64,000 bases of DNA, from contig NZ_LN812102.1 of the NCBI RefSeq assembly GCF_000942395.1, forward strand, positions 93,358-157,357, read 5' to 3'. This stretch comes from Risungbinella massiliensis (lineage in GTDB: Bacteria; Bacillota; Bacilli; Thermoactinomycetales; Thermoactinomycetaceae). Positions 1 to 7,704 of the stretch are shown one piece after another; position 1 is the stretch's first letter, and each line of letters opens with the position of its first letter. The position numbers were made by a program, and so were the translations under genes. The notes below the pieces were generated by a model. That model did not search any database, was not told where the DNA came from, and worked only from the letters and a program-made list of their open reading frames with translations.

Positions 1-90
1 ATTGCTGCGATGATTCGACAGCTTGGTTATGAAGGAGTTGCGACAGACTATATCTATTATCTCTATGAGAACTCTGTTAAACAAAACTAA
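1..90 (+). CDS. C-terminal end of an unidentified protein (partial)
   Basis: The window opens inside a reading frame that runs in frame 1 to a TAA at 88-90. It gives 29 residues ending in YYLYENSVKQN. This is too little to assign a family. Nothing resembling a terminator is obvious directly behind it; the next gene starts about 120 bases later with its own ribosome binding site. Confidence 0.5.
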   Translation: MAAMIRQLGYEGVATDYIYYLYENSVKQN

Positions 91-213
91 CCAATTCAAT
101 TATTATTTATACAAAGATATTGGACATGGTATCAGAAAGTTCTCAAAAACGGTCACATAGCTATTTAAGTGGCACTTTTTCCGAAAATATATCTGTTCAT
201 GGAGGAGATAACT

Positions 214-684
214 TTGAGTAGAATTGACCTACTATTACACGCGCTAGATTCAACGTTTGATAAGGAGAGTTGGTATGCTCCGCTCCAACATGCAGTGGAA
301 GGAATCACGGCAGAACAAGCTAGCTGGAGACCCACTGGAGAGGCAACGAAAACAATCTGGGAGAACGTTAATCATCTCATTTATTACAAAGAGAGACTTG
401 TTGCAAATTTAGAAGGTCGTGAATGGACGCATAATCTCGACGGTGATGAAACCTTCTATTTCACTGAACAATCAACTGATGATAAGGAATGGAAAAAAGT
501 CGTGGAACGTGCTGAAAACATTCAAAGCAGTTTAAGACAGATTCTGAGTAACATTTCTGTTGAGGACTTTGTTCAAAATTCCCTTGAAGAGAAACTATTG
601 GACATATTTCTTCACGACGCTTACCATACAGGTCAAATTATTCAAATCAGAAAAATGCAAGGGTCATGGCCATCCCATCGCTGA
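214..684 (+). CDS. DinB-like four-helix-bundle protein
   Basis: This is a DinB/DUF664-type putative metal-dependent enzyme of about 156 residues; many family members are thiol transferases or of unknown function. The sequence shows an early NHLIYY histidine and a late HDAYHTGQIIQIR segment, which supply the usual three metal-binding histidines. The frame is open further upstream, but GGAGGAG at 201-207 places the start at TTG 214, giving LSRIDLLLHAL. It is probably cytosolic and monocistronic. A hairpin terminator lies about 150 bases downstream. Substrate and thiol cofactor cannot be told from sequence. Confidence 0.8.
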   Translation: MSRIDLLLHALDSTFDKESWYAPLQHAVEGITAEQASWRPTGEATKTIWENVNHLIYYKERLVANLEGREWTHNLDGDETFYFTEQSTDDKEWKKVVERAENIQSSLRQILSNISVEDFVQNSLEEKLLDIFLHDAYHTGQIIQIRKMQGSWPSHR

Positions 685-832
685 CCAAACAAAAAGTAGT
701 TACTACAACAAGACAGCAGTCATTGACAGGAGAAGGTCCTGTCACCAAAGAACGGATTCAATAAGCTATGGAAAGTATCAGTTCAGAGAAAAAATATATT
801 TGATTTGAGTCAAATATATTTAAACACCATGA

Positions 833-876
833 AAAGCTGTCAATTTCCATAAATGGATTGACGGCTTTTTTTCAAT
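833..876 (+). terminator. Rho-independent terminator
   Basis: AGCTGTCAAT and ATTGACGGCT form a near-perfect stem followed by a run of seven T. It lies between the DinB-like gene and the MerR operon and would insulate the two. Confidence 0.75.
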
Positions 877-920
877 CTTCCGCCTTCCGCACTTAGAGAT
901 TACTTATTTTTATATTCCTC

Positions 921-951
921 TTGCACCTTACGTAGCGTAATGCCTTATAGT
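921..951 (+). promoter_or_regulatory. MerR-type promoter/operator
   Basis: A -35 box TTGCAC (921-926) and a -10 box TATAGT (946-951) are separated by exactly 19 bp. The spacer carries the dyad TTACG-tag-CGTAA. An over-long 19-bp spacer with a central dyad is the classic layout by which MerR proteins twist promoter DNA. The regulator gene starts 50 bp downstream, so autoregulation of the whole operon is likely. Confidence 0.8.
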
Positions 952-1000
952 AAAAGCACATGAGAGAAATACATAAAAAATAAAGCAAAGGATCTGATGT

Positions 1001-1459
1001 ATGGAACCACAATGGAAAGTAGGTGAACTAGCAAAGCTAACAGGCTTAACGATTCGGACATTGCGTTATTACGATCAGATTGGTCTATTTTCACCTTCGG
1101 AATATACGGAAGCTGGACACCGCCTCTATAACCAAGCCGATCTCTCGCGGCTACAACAGATTTTATCGTTAAAAGAATTGGGGTTATCACTTGAAGAAAT
1201 AAGATCAGCGTTGGCAGAAACCTATTACGATCCGTCACGAGTCATTTCCTTGCAAATCGCTCGTCTCAAAAAGAATATTCAATTGCAACAGACTATGTTA
1301 CAAGAACTCGAACATGTTTGGGAAATGATGCAGCAAAACAGACCTTTGACGCTGGATGACTTTACCCGATTATTAGAACTGACGAAAAAGAGAAATGAGA
1401 AATATTTTATCAGCTGGGAACGCAGCTTAGATATGCTAGGTGATTATCTAACCGAATGA
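1001..1459 (+). CDS. MerR-family transcriptional regulator
   Basis: A 152-residue MerR regulator. Residues 6-30 hold the winged helix-turn-helix (VGELAKLTGLTIRTLRYYDQ), followed by the second-wing region and a coiled coil of about residues 80-115 for dimerisation. The C-terminal effector part is short and has no cysteine cluster, so a metal sensor is unlikely; a small organic ligand is more plausible. It is first in an operon with an SRPBCC protein (14 bp gap) and a drug exporter, and a 19-bp-spacer MerR promoter lies directly upstream. Confidence 0.9.
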   Translation: MEPQWKVGELAKLTGLTIRTLRYYDQIGLFSPSEYTEAGHRLYNQADLSRLQQILSLKELGLSLEEIRSALAETYYDPSRVISLQIARLKKNIQLQQTMLQELEHVWEMMQQNRPLTLDDFTRLLELTKKRNEKYFISWERSLDMLGDYLTE

Positions 1460-1472
1460 GGAGGACATTAAA

Positions 1473-1928
1473 ATGACAGAACGTTTTGTCAAACATGATA
1501 CATTTGTGATCGAACGGGAGTACAAAGCTAATTTAAAACGGGTATTTACTGCATGGTCAGATCCAGAACAGAAAGCACAGTGGTTTCCGAAAGCTGAAAA
1601 GTTTGAGTTTGTTGTTGGAGGCCGTGAATGGAATCAAGGGGGACCTTCAGGAGGTCCAACGTTTACATATGATGCTTCCTATCAAGAGATTGTCCAAGAT
1701 CAACGAATTGTCTATACATACACGATGGATATGGATCAAGTGCGTATCTCAGCTTCTATCGTAACTGTTGAATTAAAGCCAGTAAACGCAGGTACCCGGT
1801 TGATTTTTACGGAACAAGTTGCTATGTTTGATGGTCATGATCGCGTCGAACATCGCCAGCATGGAACGGAAGCGTTTTTGGACAAGTTAGAGAGTCTATT
1901 TCAAACAGGTACTCAGGTAAAAAAATGA
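1473..1928 (+). CDS. SRPBCC / AHSA1-type ligand-binding protein
   Basis: A 151-residue START-like (SRPBCC, AHSA1 subgroup) protein. The N-terminal segment ANLKRVFTAWSDPEQKAQWF is the family signature, and the Gly-rich segment near residues 49-62 and the LIFTEQ strand also fit. Such proteins hold hydrophobic ligands in a deep pocket. GAGGAGG lies 8 bases before the ATG. Its stop overlaps the start of the exporter gene (ATGA), so the two are translationally coupled. A role in binding the exported compound is inference. Confidence 0.85.
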   Translation: MTERFVKHDTFVIEREYKANLKRVFTAWSDPEQKAQWFPKAEKFEFVVGGREWNQGGPSGGPTFTYDASYQEIVQDQRIVYTYTMDMDQVRISASIVTVELKPVNAGTRLIFTEQVAMFDGHDRVEHRQHGTEAFLDKLESLFQTGTQVKK

Positions 1929-3484
1929 ATAGGATTCCAACAAAGGCAGGTACGCGAGAATGGTTGGGATTGGCGGTACTCGCCCTTCCCGCCCTGCTCA
2001 CTTCGATCGATGTCTCGGTCATGATACTTGCCCTCCCACGTATCGCGACACAATTAGGTGCCGATAGTGCTGAACAACTCTGGATTATGGATATCTACGG
2101 ATTTCTCATCGCTGGATTTTTGATTACAATGGGAACGCTAAGTGAACGAGTTGGACAGCGCAAACTATTGATTATCGGTGGAACAGTATTTGGTCTTGCT
2201 TCGTTACTGGCGGCCTTTTCACAGAATGTCGAAATGTTAATTGTGGCTCGAGCGATCTTGGGAATTTCGGGTGCTACATTGTTTCCTACAACATTTGCTT
2301 TGGTAAGTCATTTATTCCAAGATCAAAAACAACGCTCCTTTGCACTGGGACTCTATATGACCTTTTGTATGGGGGGAATGGCGTTAGGACCACTTGTTGG
2401 CGGTGCGATGCTTGAATACTTCTGGTGGGGAGCCATTTTCTTGCCTGCAGTTCCTGTCATGATCATCCTGCTAACTGTAGCTCCCTTCTTGCTTCCTGAA
2501 TTCCGTAATCCTGAAGCGAAGCAAATCGATTTATGGAGTGTGTTGTTATCGTTGGGCACTATTTTGCTTGTGATCTATGGAGTAAAGGAAATTGCAAAAG
2601 ATGGATTTCAGCTTGTTTCTATCGTTGTCATGATCATCGGAATTGTACTTGGCATTCTGTTTATCCGACGACAAAAGCAAGTCACCAATCCATTGTTGGA
2701 TTTGCGTCTATTTTCCAACTCAGTTTTTCGTGTTTCTTTAGGGGGAATGTTTAGCATCACGCTTACCGGTGCATTTATGCTATTTGTATCTCAATATTTC
2801 CAGTTTGTACAAGGTTTATCACCGCTTCAAGCTGGGTTATGGACGCTTCCGAGTGTGATCGCTTCGATGCTAGGATCATTTTTCGCACCGTTGATTGCTC
2901 GCCGGATTAGACCTGCTTATCTTATCGCCTTTGGGATGATCATTTCGATGACAGGTATGCTCTTCGTATTCCAATTAACGGTGACATCGGGCCTAGCCAT
3001 AGTTGTCATCGCGCATATCCTCTTTAATGTAGGAGCTTCGCCTTTGACGAGTCTCTCTTCTGGTCTCGTCGCCGAGTCAGTTCCGCAAGAAAAAGTCGGT
3101 TCTGCAGGTTCCATGTTACAAACAAGCGGTGAGTTGGCTTTTGCTGTAGGGATTGCAACAATCGGCAGCTTAGGTACAGCCGTTTATCGTCACCAGATCA
3201 CTGATTATCTGCCAGCTCATCTACCTCCAAAAACGGTCCAGTCTGTTCAAGAGAGCATTGCTGGTGCTGTGGAAGTTGCCAAGCGTCTTTCAAATTCTAT
3301 CGGTTCAGAGCTATTAAGTAATGCTTACCATGCTTTTATCAATGGAATGATCGCTGTCTCTCTTGTCTGTGGACTGATCTATGTGATGATTGCATTTGTT
3401 TTCTTAAAGCAAATGCGTCATATCCTTCCAATTGGAACACCGCAGGATTCAAAGGATTATCAAAAACAGTACCCAGTAACATAG
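1925..3484 (+). CDS. MFS drug exporter, 14-TM DHA2 family
   Basis: A 519-residue integral membrane transporter of the DHA2 (QacA/EmrB-like) drug:proton antiporter family. It shows about 14 hydrophobic segments. In the first helix there is the ALPALLTSIDVSVMILALP motif, and motif A reads GTLSERVGQRK after TM2. Motif C-like Gly-rich residues follow in TM5. It is the last gene of the MerR-SRPBCC-MFS operon, overlapping the previous stop by 4 bp. Function is probably proton-driven efflux of a lipophilic cation or antibiotic; the substrate is unknown. Confidence 0.92.
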   Translation: MNRIPTKAGTREWLGLAVLALPALLTSIDVSVMILALPRIATQLGADSAEQLWIMDIYGFLIAGFLITMGTLSERVGQRKLLIIGGTVFGLASLLAAFSQNVEMLIVARAILGISGATLFPTTFALVSHLFQDQKQRSFALGLYMTFCMGGMALGPLVGGAMLEYFWWGAIFLPAVPVMIILLTVAPFLLPEFRNPEAKQIDLWSVLLSLGTILLVIYGVKEIAKDGFQLVSIVVMIIGIVLGILFIRRQKQVTNPLLDLRLFSNSVFRVSLGGMFSITLTGAFMLFVSQYFQFVQGLSPLQAGLWTLPSVIASMLGSFFAPLIARRIRPAYLIAFGMIISMTGMLFVFQLTVTSGLAIVVIAHILFNVGASPLTSLSSGLVAESVPQEKVGSAGSMLQTSGELAFAVGIATIGSLGTAVYRHQITDYLPAHLPPKTVQSVQESIAGAVEVAKRLSNSIGSELLSNAYHAFINGMIAVSLVCGLIYVMIAFVFLKQMRHILPIGTPQDSKDYQKQYPVT

Positions 3485-3511
3485 AAAATGACAGTTTTGA
3501 TAGAGAACTCA

Positions 3512-3556
3512 GTTTGTAGACCTTTGCTTAAGCAGGCTTGTCTACAAGTTTTTTTG
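3512..3556 (+). terminator. Rho-independent terminator of the exporter operon
   Basis: TTGTAGAC pairs with GTCTACAA across a short loop and is followed by TTTTTTT. It lies 28 bp behind the exporter stop codon. Confidence 0.8.
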
Positions 3557-3752
3557 TCGAAGAACTGTAGGGTACGGCAACGATTTATGAGTCATTCATG
3601 TTTTGCCCCCTTTGATGTTTCGCCTGTTATGATTGACGAGGTTTACCAACCGTTCGCTTTAAAGCTCAACGTGTCTGTCTAACCTAGCCTACTTACCTCG
3701 TTCATTTTCGAAGAGGCAGTACATTATTAAAAATGAGAGGGAGTTGAAGAGA

Positions 3753-4685
3753 ATGACAAAACAAACACGAATTGGTAAAACAGATTTAGTTGTCAATCCA
3801 ATCGGACTTGGAACAAGTGCTGTAGGTGGGCACAATATTTATCCTAATTTAAATGAAGGAGTAGGAAAAGATTTGGTGCGGGCTGCGATCAACCATGGAG
3901 TGAATTTTTTAGATACAGCGTTTTTTTATGGAACAGGACGTTCAGAGGAGCTAGTAGGTGAAGTGATAAAAGAAGCAGGAAAGCGTCATGAACTCATTCT
4001 TGCAACAAAAGGCGGCCTTACACTTGTCGACAATGATGTTGCCATGGATAATTCGCCTGCTTTTTTAAAACAAACCGTTGAAGATAGTCTGAAAAGGCTG
4101 CAAACTGATTACATCGATTTATTTTATATTCATTTTCCAGATCAGGATACACCGAAAGATGAGGCGGTTGGAGTCTTAAAACAGCTAAAGGACGAAGGTA
4201 AAATTAGAGCAATTGGCGTTTCTAACTTCTCACTTGAACAATTAAAAGAAGCAAATAAGGATGGCTATGTCGATGTATTACAGGGGAACTACCATTTGCT
4301 GCAGCGTGAAGCGGAACAAGAATTCTTTCCATATACGTCAGAGAATAATATCTCGTTTATTCCATTCTTTCCACTAGCATCAGGCTTGCTGGCCGGTAAA
4401 TACAGTAAGGATATGACATTCAATGATCTGCGCAAAGATATGCCCCACTTCCAGGGCGATAAATTTAAAAAAAATCTAGAAAAGGTAGAGCAGCTCCGTA
4501 AAATTGCAAATGAAAAAAATGCCGAAGTTGCTCATGTAGTTCTTGCTTGGTATTTAACACATGATCCAATTGATGTTGTCATTCCTGGAGCAAAAAGAGT
4601 AGAGCAAGTGCTGGATAATTTAAAAACGTTAGACGTCCACCTGACAGAAGAAGAAATCGACGAAATTGCCCGTATTTTTGAATAG
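3753..4685 (+). CDS. Aldo/keto reductase
   Basis: A 310-residue NADPH-dependent oxidoreductase with an (alpha/beta)8 barrel. It carries the family signature [21 protein letters not shown] with the catalytic Asp and Tyr, the Lys in LATKGG, and the His in YIHFPD. The C-terminal [13 protein letters not shown] segment binds the cofactor phosphate. GAGGGAG 9 bases upstream supports ATG 3753 over an in-frame TTG at 3744. It looks monocistronic. The natural carbonyl substrate is unknown. Confidence 0.92.
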   Translation: MTKQTRIGKTDLVVNPIGLGTSAVGGHNIYPNLNEGVGKDLVRAAINHGVNFLDTAFFYGTGRSEELVGEVIKEAGKRHELILATKGGLTLVDNDVAMDNSPAFLKQTVEDSLKRLQTDYIDLFYIHFPDQDTPKDEAVGVLKQLKDEGKIRAIGVSNFSLEQLKEANKDGYVDVLQGNYHLLQREAEQEFFPYTSENNISFIPFFPLASGLLAGKYSKDMTFNDLRKDMPHFQGDKFKKNLEKVEQLRKIANEKNAEVAHVVLAWYLTHDPIDVVIPGAKRVEQVLDNLKTLDVHLTEEEIDEIARIFE

Positions 4686-4791
4686 GTTCTCTGTAGCGAA
4701 CATATTCAGGCCGATCCCGAAACTTCTTAGGGTCACTGTTCAATTTGGGGAAATTGTATGCTAAGGGGAAAAGCTCTTGATTCTTTTTTAT

Positions 4792-4840
4792 AACTCGTCA
4801 GGTTCTCTTTCAGAATGTCACGAGTTTATTTATTATTATT
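4792..4840 (+). terminator. Probable terminator behind the aldo/keto reductase
   Basis: AACTCGT and ACGAGTT form a stem with a loop of about 20 bases, followed by a T/A-rich tract. It is weaker than most terminators in this window. Confidence 0.45.
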
Positions 4841-4899
4841 GTATATAACACCGTTTTTTGGAATATTAATAGCCTAAAAAATCGTCATGTTCTACACAT

Positions 4900-5274
4900 T
4901 TGTACCGTTTAGGTTCTAAACAAAAGGAAGGGGAGATCCTTGGTTATATTAATGGCCCTATCATTAATCAACCTTATATAACCGATGCCCTTTTTGAGAA
5001 AATCAAAGAGAACCCAAAAAGTGGCGGATATCAGAGTATTTTAGGTTTAGCAGTGTCCAAACAAGCTAGAAATCAAGGGATTGCAAAAATTTTGATTGAG
5101 AAAATGGGAGAGCTTGTAGAAGAAAATAGAAGAGAAGGAATTACGTTAACATGCAAACGGGAATTAGTTACTTTTTATGAAAAATTTGGATTCGTTAACC
5201 ATGGCATGTCTGAATCAAAACATGGAGGAGTACGCTGGTATAACATGGTCAAATTAAGAGAGGGTATGAATTGA
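4900..5274 (+). pseudogene. N-terminally truncated GNAT acetyltransferase
   Basis: The 124 residues match the acetyl-CoA-binding half of a GNAT protein: the motif LGLAVSKQARNQGIAKILIEKM and the late FYEKFGFVNHG strand. GNAT proteins usually have 140-170 residues, and the first strands and helices are missing. The only start is TTG at 4900 without a convincing ribosome binding site. It is followed closely by another decayed gene. A shortened but functional enzyme cannot be excluded. Confidence 0.65.
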
Positions 5275-5748
5275 TTCTTTGCCCTTGTAGAAGCAATTTG
5301 ACCATTCGGGAATAACAATCCGAAATAATAAAATATCAATTTTATATGGGGTATTTTTGTAATGGTTTTTTTCCGGAGTGATGAAGGAAGCAGAGAGATT
5401 TCAATTTCATCTAAGTTTTCCCATTCAAGCAAGCTATAATATTGCTCCTACACAAAATGTTTTAGTAGTGAAAGAAGAGGAAGGGGAGAGGGTTCCTGAT
5501 ATGTTTCGTTAGGGTTTAATCCCCTTTTGGGCAAAAGACAAGAAAATTGGGAGTAAGATGATCAACGCCCGTGCTGAAACTGTAAACGAGAAGCCTTCGT
5601 TTAAGCGTTTGTTATCAAGAAAACGTTGTCTCATCCCATCAAGTGGCTTTTTTGAATGGGCTGTGGTGGAAGATAAGAAACAGCCTTATTTCATTCGATT
5701 GAAGACAAAAGTGCTCTTTTTCCTTTGCGGGATTATATCTTTACGAGT

Positions 5749-7121
5749 AGGAAAACCCCTAGCTTTAGCCATGGGGATGAAAGCGAGCGTCAGACGAGGG
5801 AGGGGTGTTTTTCCCCTCTCGCAAGTCGGACCATTTTTTTAAAAATCAGTATTGCGAACATATATTCTTTTGTTAATATATCATTAGTTACTTGAGAAGC
5901 AACCAAGGAGGTGAAGTACATGCATAAGGCATATAAGTTTCGTTTGTATCCAACAAAAGAACAGGCAATTTTAATCAACAAATCCATTGGTTGTAGTCGG
6001 TTCACTTTCAATCACTTTTTAGCCAAATGGAACCAGCAATATGAGCAAACAGGGAAAGGACTCACTTACAACGCTTGTTCCATCCTCCTTACGGGACTCA
6101 AAAAAGAGCTGAAATGGCTAAAAGAAGTAGATTCTACTTCTCTGCAAAACTCATTGAAAAATCTAGCAGATGCCTTTTCTCGCTTCTTCAAAAAGCAGAA
6201 TGATCGCCCGAAATTTAAGAGTAGAAAGAATCTAGTTCAATCATATACCAGTCAATGCAACCATCCAAAGCAAGGAAAACCAACAATGGAAGTAGTAGGA
6301 AACAAAATCAAGCTACCGAAGCTTGGTTGGGTGAAATTCGCTAAATCTCGTGAAGTGAAAGGGCGGATTCTTTCTGCTGCCATTCGTCGGAATCCATCCG
6401 GTAAATACTTTGTTTCCATTCTTTGTGAACTAAATTACTGTTTCTATATTCCAGTAGACAAAGAAAAAGTGGTCGGGATCGACTTGGGATTAAAAGATTT
6501 CGCTATTCTTTCCAATGGTGAGAAAGAAAACGCACCTAAATTTTTCCGAAAATACGAAAAACGGTTAACCGAAGCTCAGCGAATCATGAGCAGACGTACC
6601 AAAGGTGGGTCCAATTGGGATAAGGCACGTATCAAAGTAGCTAAGATCCACGAAAAGATCACAAACGCTCGTCATGACTTCCTTCACAAACTGTCTACGA
6701 AGCTGATTCACGAAAACCAAGTCATCAGCATCGAAGATTTACAAGTGAAGAACATGGTCCAAAATCACAACTTAGCAAAGTCTATCATCGATGCGTCATG
6801 GTCTGAATTTGTTGCCATGCTAGAATATAAAGGGGAGTGGTTCGGGAGAACCATTGTGAAGGTTGGAAAACAGTTCCCATCCAGCCAACTTTGTTCTTGT
6901 TGTGGTTACCGAAACAAAGATGTGAAAGAACTTAAGTTAAGAGAATGGACATGTCCTGCATGTAAGGTACATCATGATCGAGACATCAACGCTGCCAAAA
7001 ACATTTTGCAAGAAGGGATGAGATTAATCGCCGTGGGGCTCACGGTTTGAGCTTGGTCAACTTCCTTGGGATACCGAGGATTATCCAAGAATCCCCTGCG
7101 TTTACGCATGGGGAGGGTCAA
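5749..7121 (+). mobile_element. TnpB-only IS200/IS605-family element (IS1341-like)
   Basis: The left end carries a hairpin (CCCCTAGCTTTAGCCATGGGG) and a second one in GAGGGAGGGGTG...CCCCTCTCGC. The right end behind tnpB folds as a GC-rich hairpin (CCCCTGCGTTTACGCATGGGG) and ends GGTCAA, as does the second copy at 24762. No tnpA transposase is present, so mobilisation would need TnpA in trans. The insertion separates the two halves of an SRAP gene. Boundaries are estimated to within about 10 bases. Confidence 0.75.
5920..7050 (+). CDS. tnpB: TnpB RNA-guided nuclease
   Basis: An apparently intact 376-residue TnpB. The N-terminus [13 protein letters not shown] is the OrfB helix-turn-helix domain. 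The split RuvC site is complete: the Asp in [12 protein letters not shown], the Glu in [11 protein letters not shown] and the Asp in [13 protein letters not shown] zinc finger with CSCCG and CPAC lies between the last two. AAGGAGG 8 bases upstream supports ATG 5920. TnpB proteins use a right-end RNA (omegaRNA) as guide, and such a region follows the gene. Confidence 0.93.
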   Translation: MHKAYKFRLYPTKEQAILINKSIGCSRFTFNHFLAKWNQQYEQTGKGLTYNACSILLTGLKKELKWLKEVDSTSLQNSLKNLADAFSRFFKKQNDRPKFKSRKNLVQSYTSQCNHPKQGKPTMEVVGNKIKLPKLGWVKFAKSREVKGRILSAAIRRNPSGKYFVSILCELNYCFYIPVDKEKVVGIDLGLKDFAILSNGEKENAPKFFRKYEKRLTEAQRIMSRRTKGGSNWDKARIKVAKIHEKITNARHDFLHKLSTKLIHENQVISIEDLQVKNMVQNHNLAKSIIDASWSEFVAMLEYKGEWFGRTIVKVGKQFPSSQLCSCCGYRNKDVKELKLREWTCPACKVHHDRDINAAKNILQEGMRLIAVGLTV

Positions 7122-7140
7122 GGGATACTTGGGATAAAGA
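7000..7140 (+). ncRNA. Predicted omegaRNA (reRNA) of the TnpB element
   Basis: By analogy with characterised TnpB systems, the guide RNA overlaps the tnpB 3' end and runs through the right end. Here the region from about 7000 to 7121 folds into hairpins (CTTGG...CCGAG-type and CCCC...GGGG). It is conserved in sequence and position behind the second TnpB copy at 24650-24762. The bases after 7121, beginning GGGATACTTGGG, would be the guide and derive from the disrupted SRAP gene. Transcript ends are not visible from sequence. Confidence 0.5.
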
Positions 7141-7252
7141 AGGCGATGTTCTACATACTTGTACCATCATTACTACCAATGCGAATGATTTGATGAAACC
7201 CATCCATAATCGGATGCCTGTTATTCTGGATCCAGAAAGAGAAGCGATCTAG

Positions 7253-7692
7253 TTAGATTCGAACATAGAGGATTCAGTTTATCTGAAAAATCTCCTAACC
7301 TCTTATGGAAACTTATCCTGTGTCAAATGTGGTAGGTAGCCCACGGAATAACACCGATAAAAATATAAGATCATTAAATTATCTATAAAAAAAACCTGAA
7401 TATAGCAGGCTTTTTCATACGAATTGTCAAACAATTGAAAGAAAGTCCTAACTCTATGTTTAAAGAGTAAGGGACTTTTTTTATTCACAAAGAAGGAGTA
7501 GGAGAATTGACTGGTTCGGGACCTCGCTTGATGAGTAGTTTCTTCCCTTGAACGACATAGAAACTACTCGGCGATAAACAACTGCTCATAAAAAGAGATT
7601 AGAAAAGCTTGCTCTAATCAGTAACAAAAGATAGAGGGGATATTATCGATTGGGACAGAACTTATATAAAAGAGTATTTAGAAAAAGGAGCT
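7253..7692. other. Gene-free stretch with two hairpin terminators
   Basis: No convincing gene is seen. A hairpin with AGCCTGC-type pairing lies near 7392-7420. A better terminator at 7441-7482 has AAGTCC and GGACTT arms, an inner ACTCT/AGAGT pairing and a run of seven T. A frame in phase with the following ABC gene is open from about 7618 but has no start codon. Confidence 0.6.
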
Positions 7693-7704
7693 ATGGAAAG
7701 AATC

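Larger units (their letters stand above)
5346..7252 (+). pseudogene. SRAP (YedK/HMCES-like) peptidase gene, broken by a TnpB insertion
   Basis: Fragments of a SOS-response-associated peptidase flank the transposon. Left part: SFPIQASYNIAPTQNVLVV, then GLIPFWAKD, MINARAETV, SSGFFEW and PYFIRLK. Right part (7127-7252): TWDKEGDVLHTCTIITT and PIHNRMPVIL. Intact members start Met-Cys2, the residue that cross-links abasic DNA. Here the start region is frameshifted and reads ATG GGG. A TGG codon (in RWGLIP) is TAG at 5510-5512, and another frameshift lies near 5720. The gene is therefore dead in several ways besides the insertion. Confidence 0.85.

Noticed and set aside
3488-3682. 64-residue open frame behind the exporter operon
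   Set aside because: It runs straight through the operon's terminator hairpin, has no ribosome binding site of its own and the product is not protein-like.
4888-4914. Similarity of ATGTTCTACACATTTGTACC with ATGTTCTACATACTTGTACC at 7146
   Set aside because: Only about 20 bases match with mismatches, and the contexts (GNAT start, SRAP end) differ; chance cannot be excluded.
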